This document shows positions 11,350 through 23,459 of a DNA stretch of 62,000 bases, piece by piece; the stretch's first letter is position 1, and the number at the start of each line of letters is the position of its first letter. The position numbers were made by a program, and so were the translations under genes. Below the pieces are notes generated by a model, which was not told where the DNA came from, did no database searches, and was given only the letters and a program-made list of their open reading frames with translations. This stretch comes from Gnetum montanum (lineage: Eukaryota > Streptophyta > Gnetopsida > Gnetales > Gnetaceae), in the NCBI GenBank assembly GCA_015680685.1, contig MNCI01017705.1, positions 268,216 to 330,215 of the forward strand. Direction: 5' to 3'.

Positions 11350-13930
11350 AAGTGCAACCTAGGATTTGCACTATAATGTTAACGCATGCTATTTTTTATT
11401 GGATTAAGGCTGGCAACCTTCCTACAAAAAGATCTAATCTAAGAAGTCTAGTCATCTATCTACAAATTGCTAGACAAGAGCCACGCAAAGCTCTTCTTGA
11501 CTTTGGTTCTACAGTTAACCTCATCTCCCATGATATGTATAAGGCCTAGAACCTACTACCTCTTAAGATGAGCAACATCCATTTAGAATTAGCAAATCAG
11601 TCGATTACTATCCCTTTGGGATTATTAGAGAACATTGTGATCACAATTTGTGGGTGGTCCTATCCTAATGATTTTTTGTTAATCAAGGTGGACAACTGCA
11701 AAAGTGACTTCCCCATCATTATGGGAAGGGCTTGGTTAAGCACGGTCGATGTGCAAATGGGTATAAGGGACCTATCTCTTGAAATATCTAAGGAAAATGA
11801 GCTAGGTAAAATTGAGAAGAAGTGTATTCCATGCATCGCGTACAATGACAATGGGTGCAATTGCGTGCAAAGGATTTGGTCCATCAAGAGCATATACATT
11901 AAGGAATGCAACCAGTGTGCATAAGAAATTAATATTCAATAGTGTTTATATGTAGTAGCCACAAAGCTGGAGGGCACCTAGTGGCTGATAGTTGATTCTA
12001 ATAATAGCACAATGTGCATGGAACCAACTAAGGGCTTAACATGTGCATATGTTGAAGGCATGAACAAAATTGAATAAGTTCATTTCCAACTCTCTAATGA
12101 AGATGATGATACCTGTTGGGGAGATTTGGAGATTCCTAATCACTTCAAGCAAGAGCCCTTAGAACTAAAAACTTTACCAACTAGTATAGAGTATGCATTT
12201 TTAAAGAATGGTAAACCAGTCATCATTAATGCCAAACTTACTCCTAAACAAAAAGAAAAGTTGTTGAATGTGGTAAATAAATGGTCAATGGCCTTTGCTT
12301 GATCATATCCAAAACTAATAGGAATCTATCTAAGGATATGCTAGCATCGCATCTACATTGACCTAGCCAAGAAGCCTAAAAGGCAGCCACAAAGGTGGTT
12401 AAACCCCAAATTAAAGCAAATCATCAAGAAGAAGATAGCACAACTCCTCAAGGAGAAGTTCATCTATCCAATTGCAGATAGTAAGTGGGTTAGCCCACTC
12501 ATAGTAGTACCAAAGAAGGGAGGCAAATGGTGGATTTGCATCAACTTTAGCCTATTAAATATTGCAACATTTAAAGATCATTTTTCTTTGTCTTTTGTAG
12601 ATCAAGTGTTAAATACCATATCTGGGCATTGTTATTATAGTTTCTTGGATAGTTATAACAGCTATAACCAAATCCAAATTACACTAGAAGACTAGGCCAA
12701 AACAACATTCACAAGTCCCTAGGGGACTTTTTCATACTGTAAGATGCCATTTGACCTATGTAATGCCCCTGCAACATTTCAACACTTGGTCCTTAGTATC
12801 TTTCAACAACAAATCGGTAGTGGTGTTGAAGTCTTCATGGATGACTTCTCCACCTATGGGGCTACATTTGAGCAAGCCTTAGACCAACTTAAGCAAGTAC
12901 TGAAGATATATGCAGAAAGAAACCTACGATTCAATTGGCAAAAGAGCCATCTCATGGTCCAAGAATGCATTATTCTAGGGCACCGAATTTCACAAAAAGG
13001 GATTGAGGTAGACCCAGAAAAGATAAGGGTCATCCAAGAAATAACACGTTAACCAAAGACCATTAAAGATGTTCAGGCATTCCTTGGACACACTAGTTAC
13101 TACCGGCAATTTATTAAGAATTTCTCTAAGATTACAAAGTTGTTGGTAGAATTTACAAAGAAGGATGCACCTTTCATTTGGACCAAGGAATGTGAACATG
13201 CATTCCAACAATTAAAGGAGAAACTCATAGAAACACCAATCCTACAAGCACTAGATTAGTCCAAACCATTTCATATCATGATAGACAGATCTAACTATGC
13301 TTTGGGAGAAATGCTCATGTAGATGGACGATAAGAAACATCCATCTTATAGCCACTACACAAATTGTAGCATTGTGGAGGCATAGTTAAACTACACCACC
13401 ATAGGAAAATAATTAATGGCAATGGTATATGTGCTAGAAAAGTTTAGATAGTATGTGCTAGGTTACAAAGTGTTTGTGCATATAGACCATAGTGGAACTC
13501 GCTTCCTTATGAATAAGTCGACGGTGAGCCCTTATGTCATATGGTGGCTTGTGATCTTGCAGGAATTCGATCTCACTATGGTAGATCAAAAAGGGACCAA
13601 GAATGTGGTTGCTGATCATCTTTCTCACTTAAGATGAGATAATAAAGATGAGGAGAGACCACTCTCTAGCAATTTCCAGACAAACTACTCTTTACTGGAG
13701 CAATAAGTGAATAAGCACCTGAAAAAGCAATATGGTATAATGACATCCTCACATATCTTCTCACTCAAGAGATGTCACAGGACTTGGATATTATGAAAAA
13801 GTAATAATTTCTTCATTGGGTTAAATAAAAACAATGGGAATTCAAAGCACATCCCCTGGACAAATAAAATGGCTACAAGCACTGGTTATGGAACTTGAAC
13901 GATGTGCACCTATGCCTAATGATCCCCTCT
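11350..13930 (+). pseudogene. pol of element C: protease, reverse transcriptase, RNase H; integrase lost
   Basis: The enzymatic polyprotein is readable but broken. Protease (about 11480-11930) has ALLDFGSTVNLIS, the Athila-style variant of the Asp-Ser/Thr-Gly site, then IIMGRAWLS. RT (about 12150-13060) shows WVSPLIVVPKKGGKWW, KMPFDLCNAPATFQ and the catalytic box FMDD at 12834-12845, with both aspartates kept. RNase H (about 13250-13637) has HIMIDRSNYALG, AMVYVLEKFR and NVVADHLSHL. A linker (WYNDILTYLLTQE, about 13715) normally precedes the integrase zinc finger, but similarity ends near 13930 with no HHCC finger and no catalytic core. Several in-frame stops are TAG where Gln is expected, for example in the LEDxAKTTF and SPxGTF contexts. 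Dead copy. Confidence 0.85.
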
Positions 13931-14640
13931 AACTAAGGCTCCTCTCTCTTACTTCCTACTACTTCTTTCTTCTCTCTGAAGCACTCTTGTGTCTTGGGTA
14001 AGTGGATCAGTCTTGGTGTGACAATGTGAAGTCACTGAAAGTGGATGATTTTGGTCTAGCCTGAGGATCGAATTTCTTAGGTCATTTTAACCACAACTTC
14101 CACAAGGGACTTCTTATGACCTCAATTTGGAACTCCATTCTACCTTATCTATCATCCATCCATACTACCATAACTTACCTCACTACCAAGTTCTATGTTA
14201 TGCTCTATGTCTTCGCTTGATGTGTTAGGATTCTTAAGTGGATTCGTTCAGGTTGTTCTTTAACTTATCATGATCATTAAATTAACTATGGGGCCCATGG
14301 ACTCCTTAGTTGAGGTTATGCAAGGGCAAAAAGGGCATGAGCCTACTATGGGGAGGATCCACTTACATAGCTTTTGGCTTGATTAGTTAAGGTTCCTTAC
14401 CTTTGACATCGCTACAATCCTATATTTCGTATTTTTCGTTGTGTAAACTGCTCTGTACTCCTTAATCTTTCATTACATTCATCCATTAAATCAAACTTTC
14501 TCCATTTTTTCAAATTTATGAACTTCAACATCTTCTTCCCATGATTTCATACTATTCTTAGTATTCTAAGCTTTCATTTGATCCCAATTTCATCGAAAAA
14601 TTTCTTATATTTTAAAAGTTTAACCAAAATCAATGGAAGT
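13931..14640 (+). other. Non-coding stretch of element C after pol
   Basis: I see no open frame or domain here. The stretch is related to the antisense stretches at about 51000-51450 (element D) and 54040-54420 (element E): for example a GAAGTCACTG-type block, and GGGGAGGATCCACTTACATA near 14350. It is therefore a conserved untranslated part of the Athila-like family between pol and the accessory ORF. Confidence 0.5.
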
Positions 14641-14660
14641 CAACGATGGTCAATAGTTGT

Positions 14661-14736
14661 GTTGACGAGGCCTCATTAACATAGCTGACCACGTCAATGA
14701 GGCCCTATCAACATAGTGTAAAAATACTATATATAT
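14661..14736 (+). promoter_or_regulatory. Internal U3-like promoter module upstream of ORF3 in element C
   Basis: GTTGACGAGGCCTCATTAAC and a second CGTCAATGAGGCCCTATCAAC word lie at 14661-14712, followed after about 15 bp by TATATATAT (14728-14736). The LTR U3 has the same kind of words (7876-7933; 18379-18470) followed after 12-17 bp by TATAAATA. The layout copies the LTR promoter at a second place, about 520 bp before the ORF3 start. Promoter function is inferred. Confidence 0.5.
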
Positions 14737-14754
14737 CATTGGACACTTTGGAAT

Positions 14755-14822
14755 TTTTTGCAATTTGCTCATAACACATGGGGAATTTTTGCAATTTGCT
14801 CATAACACATGGGGAACTTTTG
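14755..14822 (+). repeat. 31-bp direct repeat after the internal TATA box
   Basis: Two nearly exact tandem copies of a unit containing GCAATTTGCTCATAACACAT, with a partial third. They lie in the probable leader of the ORF3 transcript. A good splice donor (CAGAG then GTAAGAT) follows at 14914. Confidence 0.8.
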
Positions 14823-15250
14823 CAATTTTTCAAAGCCCAAAACCTTCTAGAGACTATAACTTTCAAACTGTTTGTCCAAATCACTCCATTTTTTGATCTT
14901 GCACTTACCAGAGGTAAGATCTTTATCACGGGGGCCACAAACCTTAAGGTTTCTAATGAAAAATTCATGAATTTTTTTGAAAATTTTCCTAACTCCCCCA
15001 AAGGATTAATAACCTTTACCATATATAAACATCAACTTTTTCCCAAGTTAACCCTTCCAACAACCTCTGAGATGAGTTATTCATAATAACACATAAAATA
15101 AATAATAATTGGGTTCATTAAATTAACTATAGTCATAGCTTAGCCAAGTGTAACTACCCTCAAGAGTTAAGGTGTTCCAATTGTTTTAAGGTTACATAAT
15201 GATTGCTAATCCATGATCTTATTATGATTACATATGACACCTAAACAAAA

Positions 15251-17981
15251 ATGTCTGTAAGAAGGAGAACCCTCACAACCATAGGAGAAATGACCCAAAG
15301 CTAGAAGGGATCAGCAAGAATAAGAACAAGAACAACAAGAGGCAACCCATGCAACCAGACCTCTTCATGACGAGCCCAAAGTGGAATTTGTTCAATAGAT
15401 TCTAGAGGAAGAAGTACCTACCGAATAATCCCAACAAGGAGAAGCACCTGGACCCATGCCAAGGCTTAAGATCATTCCAAATTAAGCCTACCTAGACATC
15501 ATCAAGTCCCAAGAAATCCAAAGATCAGTTCTTCAAGAGATAAACTTTGGGCCATTTTTGAAAAAAGCTCCAAAGTATGTCAATACATAATTGCAAACCT
15601 CTCCCATGTGGCCTATCATCACGTCCAGTGGGGAATGGTACATGGGAAAGACTTATCTCTCCTAGAATATCTAAAGGCTAGGGTTTGTTGTAAACACCAA
15701 GGATATTCAAGTGTCCTACTCAGCAAAGGCTATTGCATAGGCACTAGGGTTGCTAGACATTGGAACACAGTTGGCAAAAATATCAACAAAAGGTGATCCT
15801 AAGGCATAAAGGAAATGAACCCAGTGATGCTACAGGGTGGATTGTAAGGAGTATGATGTGCTCACACTAATGGAGTGGATTTATTTCAAGCTTGCGGCCT
15901 ATTACCTCAATCCAACAATGAGGCTAAGCAAGGTAACTACCTTCTCCACCCAAGCATGCACTACTCTAAGCGAGAAATTTCCCGTTAACCTTCCACAACT
16001 AATTTATTTGGAGATCAAGAAGTGATTCAAGGAGAAAAAACGTGGAAGGAAGACCTTTCCCTTTCCATGCCTTATCAGAAAAATTTGCAAAAGGGTAGGC
16101 ATTGTTCGCTATTTTAATGATACTCTTAAGCATGCTCCCTTGGCCTCATGGGCAAAAATCATGAAAGATAAGATGCCAATGATGACTCGAGAAGAGGAGC
16201 TACAGCCACCACCATCCATGCAAGAGACAACACCTAAAGCCCATGCAGTCCTTGAGCATCTATGCTAAATCCAAGAATAGCTCTTGATTGAACAAGAGCA
16301 ACAAGAAAAAATGAGTGGGATGGATCCATTTGTGTATCAGCTAGTGATGAGTCACCTTAATGAGGTGGCCCAAACAGTTAGTCAAATGGAGATGGGTGGT
16401 CCCATTTTCTTTGCCCAAAGAACACAGCTACCTTTAAGGTCAAATCCCAATGCTCAAGAGGTAATTGTGTCACTAGCAACATACCATTTATTCCCAGAAA
16501 TCTCTGGGAATGCCACCACTTTCTCGGTGCAGTTGGAGAAAGGTGAAGAGGCAACTATCTTGGTGATGTAGCACCAAGGACAGAAGACAATGGCAGAAGT
16601 GGTAGCTGACCATGTAGCTGAAGTACTAAATGCACCTATGGCATCTGTACTAGATGTATCTACACTCCAAGATGTACAGATGTTTGCAGGCATGATCAAC
16701 AAGAAATTGAACGTAGCCCAGCATGAACAGCTGTTGGAACAACTAGTAGGAACCGGGCAACTAACTTTGGACATCTTTAATCTCCTAGAGAACATCACTA
16801 TAACCCAATTTGAGCTACTAAATGCAAGGGGCATATGCATCATTTTAGAGGGGCAACTAGAAATGGGCCAAAAGAAAAATCAATGCTTGGCCACGGAGGT
16901 TGCTGAACTTCATGCCCAACTTGCAAAGTAAGCAATCCTTAACCCAAAAATGACAAGAGATGAAGTTATCAAACAACTTCAAGAATGATTTCAAAAGGCT
17001 AAGAAGGAAGCGGTAATGGCCATCTTTAAACAATTCGTGGTAGAAGTTGAAATGCACTCAATCAAAAAGGACTTGAATCAGATGCACCAAGAGAATGAAG
17101 CATTGATAGCGCAAAATCATTGCCTGCGAAGTGTTCTTGCTTAGACAGATCAAATGTAAGAGTTTATTCATCAATAGTAGGAGCAACTTATTAGAGTCAA
17201 CACTAAATTGAGGAAATTGTCCATAGAGAATTGTAATCTATCAATGGAAGAGGTATACACCTTGCGACAAAAGTCTACCATCAAGATCGTCGCTTGGAAA
17301 AACAAAGCTCTTAAATTTGAGAAAGTGAAAAATCATTACAGAGACCAGGTTGTCTTGGAAAAGGAAATTAATGAAAAAAAAATCCAAATGGTAAAGACAA
17401 AAGTGAATGAAGCCCTCCAGCAACTCCAGCAAGGAAGAGAGATGTAACAGCCCATCCTTGATGAGATTGATGCCTACAACAAAGAAAAGATTTGCTTAAA
17501 GGAGTTGTAGATCAAGGAAATGATAAAGAATATGGAGTTGGCCAATCTCCATTACCCAAACCTGGCAATGCTAACAATTAGATGACTACGATTGGAATTG
17601 GAGAAATAAGTGGCTAGCTCGTATCTGCTATATGAGGCTAAGTTCAAACACCACAAGGACACTAAGAAAAAGCTTGAGGTTGCTAACGTTGAACTCAAAA
17701 TTCTCAAAGGACGATTCACAAATCAATGATCTATTGCTAAGGACCTAGCCAAATGGATGAATGACTACTAGGAGCTAAAGAACATAGTCAAGGTATTCGA
17801 CATTAAATGCAAATAGTTCGTTGCCTAGTTCATCAATACCAAGGAGTTCTTTCTAGCAATCCTGTGTCCTTGGGATGTGCCCATTCCAACCCACATTAGG
17901 GAAGCTGCATGTATGATGCATGATCCTAGGAGTAAGGAGGAGAAAATGAAAGCACTGTTGGATGCTTTCCACCTCACCTAA
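15251..17981 (+). pseudogene. Accessory ORF3 of element C: transposon-type domain plus long coiled coils
   Basis: A sense-strand ORF between pol and the 3' LTR, about 910 codons, broken by stops and frameshifts. The start is ATG at 15251 (MSVRRRT, a basic N-terminus). At 15530-15800 come INFGPF, SPMWPI and EWYMGKTY. At 15837-16120 come YYLNPTMRLSKVTTF and FPFPCLIRKICKRVGI, matching by eye the style of the plant domain called Transposase_32 (putative plant transposon protein). From about 16280 to 17950 the translation is rich in Glu, Lys, Gln and Leu heptads (for example KNHYRDQVVLEKEINEKK), that is, long coiled coils. Elements D and E carry homologues at the same place. Athila elements are known to carry an extra 'env-like' ORF here; no signal peptide or convincing membrane segment is visible, so an envelope role is unsupported. 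Function unknown. Confidence 0.65.
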
Positions 17982-17989
17982 ATTTGTAG

Positions 17990-18351
17990 TAGTAGTAAGA
18001 TAGCGGTAGCTGCCTCAACCACCGCTAGTGCACACCGCTAGTGCGTGAAGCTAGTGAAGGTCCCTAGGAGCCTCAAGAACCACCACTGCCTAGGACTGTT
18101 TGATCTTCTTCAACAAGCTTCACACCATCAAGGAATGTGTTGTCCGATTTTTGAAAAGTTATATCATGGTGTTCAATTTTGTGTCATAAACACCATCATT
18201 TTTGTAATGTGTTGATCCATACACCCGGGCACTCCATTTTTTGTCAAAGTCAATCAATTTGTTTTGTTGAAGAAAAGTTAGTCAATAATCCCATACCTTT
18301 CCAATTTTTTAAAAGAACTCAAGGACAAGTTATCATTCAGTCATGGGGATA
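17990..18351 (+). other. 3' untranslated stretch and polypurine tract of element C
   Basis: No domain is seen. It ends in a short purine tract, ATGGGGATA, immediately before the 3' LTR. The same kind of tract precedes the 3' LTRs of E (ATGGGGGTA on the minus strand) and D (ATGGGGTA on the minus strand). Confidence 0.55.
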
Positions 18352-19257
18352 TGATGAGTTGTCATTGGTTGGCTGCATTGACAAGGCCTCATCGACGTAG
18401 TTGACTACATCGATGAGGCCTCATCAACGCATCTTGCCCTACATCGATGAGGCCCCGTCAACACAATGTTTGTCTATCACCTATAAATACATGCTTACCA
18501 ACCACATTTATGGCAATCTAGATTTCAGTAGCAGTGAAGCTCTTGCATTTTTTCCATTCAAAAGTTATAATTTTTCCCTGAGTGCCCGCAACAAGAGTCA
18601 TTGAGTGTATGGATCTTTATTCAAGCATTGTTGTACCTGAGCATTATAGTGTGTGCGGCAATAAAGACAAGCTTTTTGATAAACCTTGTAGCACTTTGGG
18701 TAGATGAGATATTTTATTTATGCATTTACAATTTCCAATTATTTATTAAATGTTTTCAATTAATTATCAATTATTTTCCAGTTACTATGTTAGATAAGCA
18801 ATTGAGCCGGATAGATTACACACATAAGTATGATCGCTTCGAGCATAACACATATTCACTTGGTAATCTCAGCAATGTTATCACTTGGTATGCCTAGTAG
18901 CATAGCATTTGGTCGCCTAGCAGTGAATACGTGTGTTTAGGACATGTACAAAAAGTGGGAATGGATACTTATGTTAGGATTAGTTAAATGATTAGTTAAT
19001 TAGCTAATTTAGATTAGTTAATCAAATTCCCTTTTTATTTACAATTCAAGCACCCAACTATAAAACATAAAAATGATAAAAATCAAATGCCTCAGTCACA
19101 CTTAACCATGCCAACGAATGTCACAAGTGTAATTGGGAAGACAACGATTGATCTTAAGGTTAGATTCACTTCCTAAAGGGTTAGTGCACCAGAAATGATA
19201 AAGTCCATGGAATTCGACCAGATTACATGTGAACAATTTGTACCTCGCTGCTCATCA
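18352..19257 (+). mobile_element. 3' LTR of element C
   Basis: This 906-bp LTR begins TGATGAGTTG and ends GCTCATCA. Three palindromic words of the GATGAGGCCTCATC type lie at 18379-18470, then TATAAATAC at 18482. It is followed at once by the second copy of TCTAC. Confidence 0.85.
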
Positions 19258-19262
19258 TCTAC
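19258..19262. repeat. Target-site duplication TCTAC, right copy, of element C
   Basis: Matches 7847-7851 exactly and fixes the right edge of element C. Confidence 0.8.
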
Positions 19263-19504
19263 TTTCATCTTCATTATGTCTGCACTTAGGAGTAAAATGG
19301 GCCAATTAACATCAGCTATCATATGCCTCACTACAAGCTAAACCATACACTTAGACATCACTAGCTTGAAGTGGGAAGACAACGATCACGAGCTTAACTC
19401 AATTACTAGCATAACTACATTGTCCATCCACAGATTATGATCTAGTCACACATGAACACTTGTGGCTTGTATGGTTGAGTGTTGGATTGCTCCACCACTC
19501 ATCA
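19263..19504 (+). mobile_element. Solo LTR, right part
   Basis: Continues the LTR interrupted at 7851. It aligns with 59510-59720, sharing GGGAAGACAACGATCA-like and GTTGAGTGTTGGATTGCTCC-like blocks, and ends CCACTCATCA. The five bases ATGAA at 19505-19509 match those at 7195-7199. Confidence 0.75.
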
Positions 19505-20170
19505 ATGAAATTTGAAAGTTCTCTGAAAATTTCAAATGCTTCTCCTCCAAAAGTTAATGGGTTAGAGATAACACAAAATCCAATTATGGAGTTGAGCTCA
19601 TTTATTATGAGGGTGTTTAGAGAAAACACAGAACTCATGGGTGAGCATTTAGAAAATGGACCACATATACATGATAAGTTTCTTATTTATCAACTTTATT
19701 AATTTATCTTTTTACTTGTTAGCCCATTTAATATAGATGATAATCAAGTTTTGATCATTTGGAGACACACATCCAATTGGACTAGAAGGAATTTCTATCT
19801 GAGAAAGTCCAAATATTATGTTTAATTTTAGTTTTATTTCTCCTTGTTTAACAATTTCTTCTAGTATATAGTTAGAATGTAAGATGTCCTTTTCTAAGTT
19901 CTTTGTTTGGTTCATTTTCTTAGGGAAAAAACTGATAAGTTGATTGGATGTTTTCATGCATCTTTTAGATAGTTTGGTAGTCTCATTTTATAGCCACTTG
20001 ATGTCTTTTGGTTTAGTAGCTATTTTGTAGACATAGTTTTTCTTACACACTTATTCCTAAAGTTTGTTGTGGGCTATTATAGGGATTGGGTTAATACTTT
20101 AAACTTTTGGCATGCAGTTGCATCCATTATTATTACAAGTAATGCATGGAACTTTCTATCTCTCCACAAT
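19505..20170. other. Unassigned stretch between the solo LTR and element H
   Basis: It starts with the right copy of the ATGAA duplication. Short open frames occur on both strands (19460-19702 plus, 19712-19957 minus), but I recognise no domain in either. Probably old repeat DNA. Confidence 0.4.
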
Positions 20171-22480
20171 TCCATTTTAATTATTATGTTTTGTTTTTGA
20201 GTGGCAATGGTTGTTGGATTTTATGTGGGATTAAGAGGCATTATTTTTATGAGGAAAGGGGTTGTAGCATATTGTCCTTATGTTGGTTCTACTAAGGTAG
20301 TAGGTGTATTAGTTTTATTCATACATGTAGGAACCATCCTAAAGAAAGGGTGTTTCTAAGGCTTGTTCTTAGGGCTACTAGCACTCTCATTGACTTGTAT
20401 GTTTACAACATAAGTGGCATTCTTTTGTTGAGGTTGTGGTATTAATTCCTCTTACATTATTGGTGGTGACATATGTTAGAAGGGAGTATGAGAGTGTTAA
20501 GGATATGATGGATGATAAGAAGCATGGGATGGTGATTCCACAAGAGATGTTGTGAGTTGATGGTATTTAGGAGGGTAGTAGTAGTGAGCTAAGACATGGG
20601 TAGTAGAATCATTAGGAGAAACAGGTTGTTGAACATGGTATCCATAAGGGCTTATTTGACAATAAAGATATTGTTGGTTTGATAATGGCATCTCCCATAA
20701 CTATGGGTTTTGCCATTGTTATTAATAGTAGTCTTGAGGTTGCGTAGGAGTTTCACTTGAACAATACTATTGGTTGTAGGATGACTATCTATAATTACCT
20801 TATGGATAAGGTAATCTCTTAGGCATTTGTTTTGCCATGAACTTGAGATTCAAAGAAAAAGTTCTAGGCTCTTGTATATGTAACATAACTAGGCAATAGT
20901 CCTTTGGATGTTCATATTGACAAACTTCACAACCATCCTTCTTCTCTAAATTTGAGTCTACAACCTCTTATATTGTAGTTACTTTCCCTTTTTTCTAATA
21001 AGTATCATTACTTGTTTTCTTGTCTTTTTTTTTCTCTTCTTATGTTGGTCTATTAATTCTACCTAATTTTTTCAAGTTGTTTGTAACTTTTTCATTCATT
21101 AGTTTCCACATCTTATGTACCCTTGTTGCAATCTCAATGATGGACTTTTGTATTAGTAAGGTTTTATGTGAAATCACCTCATCAAGAGCTACCTCTTCTT
21201 CTTGATTCCAAATATGAACCTCCTTCTTAGAAAGGGTTGGACTCCGATTATATTCCTCTATGTTCTTCCTTTTGCACAACTCTTCTCTCTCTTACCACAT
21301 ATTCAATTAGCCTTGTATTTGATGACTTCTTAGCTTTGTTAATCTTCCTTAGGCATAGATTCCAAGGGTCTCTCTTGTTTTATTACAAAGCTCATCTATC
21401 ATATGATAAAATTACTCTTTTTGAGAAAATCCATGGCCTAGGCATCTATGTAGTAGAGAATAGTATCTACCTAAGGCTACATCAAGGGATCCATGATTCT
21501 CTTGCTTCCATCTTTAGATTTGTTTCCTTAGATTGGATACTCTTGAATAGATTTGATATTTCTCATTGAAGAGCTCAAGTCTTATGGACCACTAGTGGAT
21601 TGAATTTGGTTCCAATGATCTATGCCAACTTTTAGCTTATTCTATTAGTGGCCTAGGAAAGAGCATAAGCTTTTGCCACTTACTTTTAATATTTTGCAAC
21701 ACATAGGCTTCATGGAAGGCTTGTAAATGATGTTATGAATCAAAATTAAGGCCTTTCTTAAATTAGGAATGTTATTCATATTAAGTCATTTGATGGAGCT
21801 TTCCCTTTGATGCCTATAAGGTATTCTAACTACCTTCATGATCCATATCATACTTCTAGTAGCCAACAAGGGTTCATCATCATCAGACATGTCATGGTCA
21901 TGATCTTTATTTCTATTTGATTTATTGTGATAGTTTCATCTATGCTCAATTTGATACCTTGTATCTTGTCTTTGATTTTTATTTCTATTTTCATCTTAAT
22001 CCCTTAATGGGGCTCTATCTCCATAACTATGTTCTTCTTTGTCAAAACTAGATGGTAAAGATGAAGAGGAAGATGGTAAACTAAGAGAACTACCATGGAT
22101 CTTATGTCTTCCCCTAAGATACCTTGGTTCATCTCTTATAGGTTTGTTAGAGTTCTTAGGTCTTGAGGCCTTATTCTAAGACTTGTTCTATCCCCTTTAG
22201 GATTGTCTACGACAATTAAACATAGTCATTGAATGTAGTAAGGGCCAAAATGAGCATATGAGATCCCTGCTTACATTGGTTCACTCTAGTTCTTTTCAAT
22301 ATAGATCTTATCATATCTTCTACTAGTGTTCTCATCATATGATGGACTCATCATATGATGGACTATCATCCCTATGTAAAGAAAACATGTTTTTGGTTAA
22401 TAATATGTGTGACTTAAAATATTAATATTTTCTAAAAGATGAATTTTTAATGCTTTCACAATGATCATTTATAATATAAC
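20170..22480 (-). pseudogene. gag of element H, degraded Athila-like copy
   Basis: Minus-strand gag related to those of elements E and C but more decayed. The capsid-like part is near 21700-21290, for example MPRPWIFSKRVILSYDR, in the place of the PGHGFSEERLMYHIIDG motif of E. A Lys/Glu-rich part follows at 21279-21040 (HKMWKLMNEKVTNNLKKLG), then a CEVCQYEHPKDYC segment near 20930 that looks like a zinc-knuckle remnant. A Pro/Gln/Tyr-rich tail at 20700-20490 (SNQQYLYCQISPYGYHVQQP) resembles the Pro-rich tail of E gag. No pol follows. The left end of H is not defined. Non-functional. Confidence 0.6.
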
Positions 22481-22501
22481 TAATCTAGATCAATAGCACC
22501 A

Positions 22502-22520
22502 TCCTTGGCAATGGCATCAA
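22502..22520 (-). other. Primer-binding site of element H
   Basis: The minus strand reads TTGATGCCATTGCCAAGGA, a mutated form of the tRNA-Asp-type site, directly next to the LTR. Confidence 0.6.
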
Positions 22521-23459
22521 TGAAGAGTAGCCAATGTTCTCTATGCCAAACTATACAAATCACAAGCATTTGTGTGTAATTTGGTCAAATTCCATGAATG
22601 TGACTAGTGTGGTACCTAGATTATTAAGCACTGATCATAGGTAGTTGTCTTTGCACTTGGACTAGTTGTAGCTCTATCATGTATGGTTTAGTTCAAAGTG
22701 AGACATATGATTATGATGTTGTTGGGGCCTTAAACTAAATTAAATAATAATGTAAAAATTAAGTATTTAATATAATTAACAAGAAGATAAATCCTATGCT
22801 ATTCTATAGGTGATGAGTGTACATTTTCAACACATTGTACAAGTCTTGAATTGACATACCCATTGCTAGGATTACCAAGCATTATGTTACTAGGTGAACC
22901 AAGCAATAATGCTATTGGGAGTACTAGATGAATACGTGTTCATGCTCAAAATTGGTTGCAGTCAATCCACCAATTAATTAATGTGCATGGAAATGTAAAT
23001 ATGAAATAAGTACATAGAAAGTAAATTTATTCTAAGTCAAAATACTGTAATGAATATGAATCAATCTCGATCTTCTTGTTGTTCATGGAATATGTCTAAG
23101 TACAATGCCACTTGAATAAGATGTTGTACAGTTAACTCAAATCCATATTATAGGCACTCACTAATTGTTTGCTAAGATTATGGAAGAAAACTACAAGAGT
23201 TTGGCTACACTATTGACCAATTGGTGCCAAATACACAACAAATGTTTTTATATTTATAGGAAAATATGGAGACTACATCTATACATATGCATTAATGCAT
23301 TTGGCTACGTCAATGGGGATGTGTTGATGCAACTAAGTTATAGAAAATATAATGTAGCATTTACGATGTAGTAGCCAATTGAGATGCATCGACGTAAATG
23401 CGACATAGCATTTGCGATATTGAAGCTAATTGATACATTTGACAAATGCTGCTTCATCA
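22521..23459 (-). mobile_element. 5' LTR of element H
   Basis: This 939-bp LTR on the minus strand starts TGATGAAGC (23459) and ends CTCTTCA (22521). It shares ordered blocks with the LTRs of C and D, including the TATA region (TATAAATATAAAAAC on the minus strand, near 23255). The five bases right of it are TAAAT; the partner duplication was not found. Confidence 0.7.

Larger units (their letters stand above)
7852..19257 (+). mobile_element. Element C: 11.4-kb Athila-like Ty3/gypsy retrotransposon inserted in a solo LTR
   Basis: The order is LTR, tRNA-Asp-type primer site, gag, protease, RT, RNase H, a non-coding stretch with a U3-like module, a long accessory ORF (ORF3), polypurine tract and LTR. 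Both LTRs and a perfect 5-bp target-site duplication are present. The RT motif style (MPFDLCNAPATFQ), the primer site and the extra ORF after pol fit the Athila lineage. The integrase core is missing: similarity ends near 13930, shortly after the RNase H-integrase linker. All ORFs carry stops, so the copy is dead. The LTRs differ in length and at many positions, so it is not recent, yet it is younger than the solo LTR it sits in. Confidence 0.85.

Noticed and set aside
16454-16843. Minus-strand 129-codon open frame
   Set aside because: Complement of ORF3 of element C, which has homologues in D and E; no domain on the minus strand.
15251-17981. ORF3 as a viral-type envelope protein
   Set aside because: The position fits the 'env-like' ORF of Athila elements, but I see no signal peptide, cleavage site or membrane anchor; coiled coils alone are not evidence.
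19712-19957. Possible pararetrovirus or other coding remnant
   Set aside because: Lys/Asn/Ile-rich translation with no motif; could be chance in AT-rich DNA.
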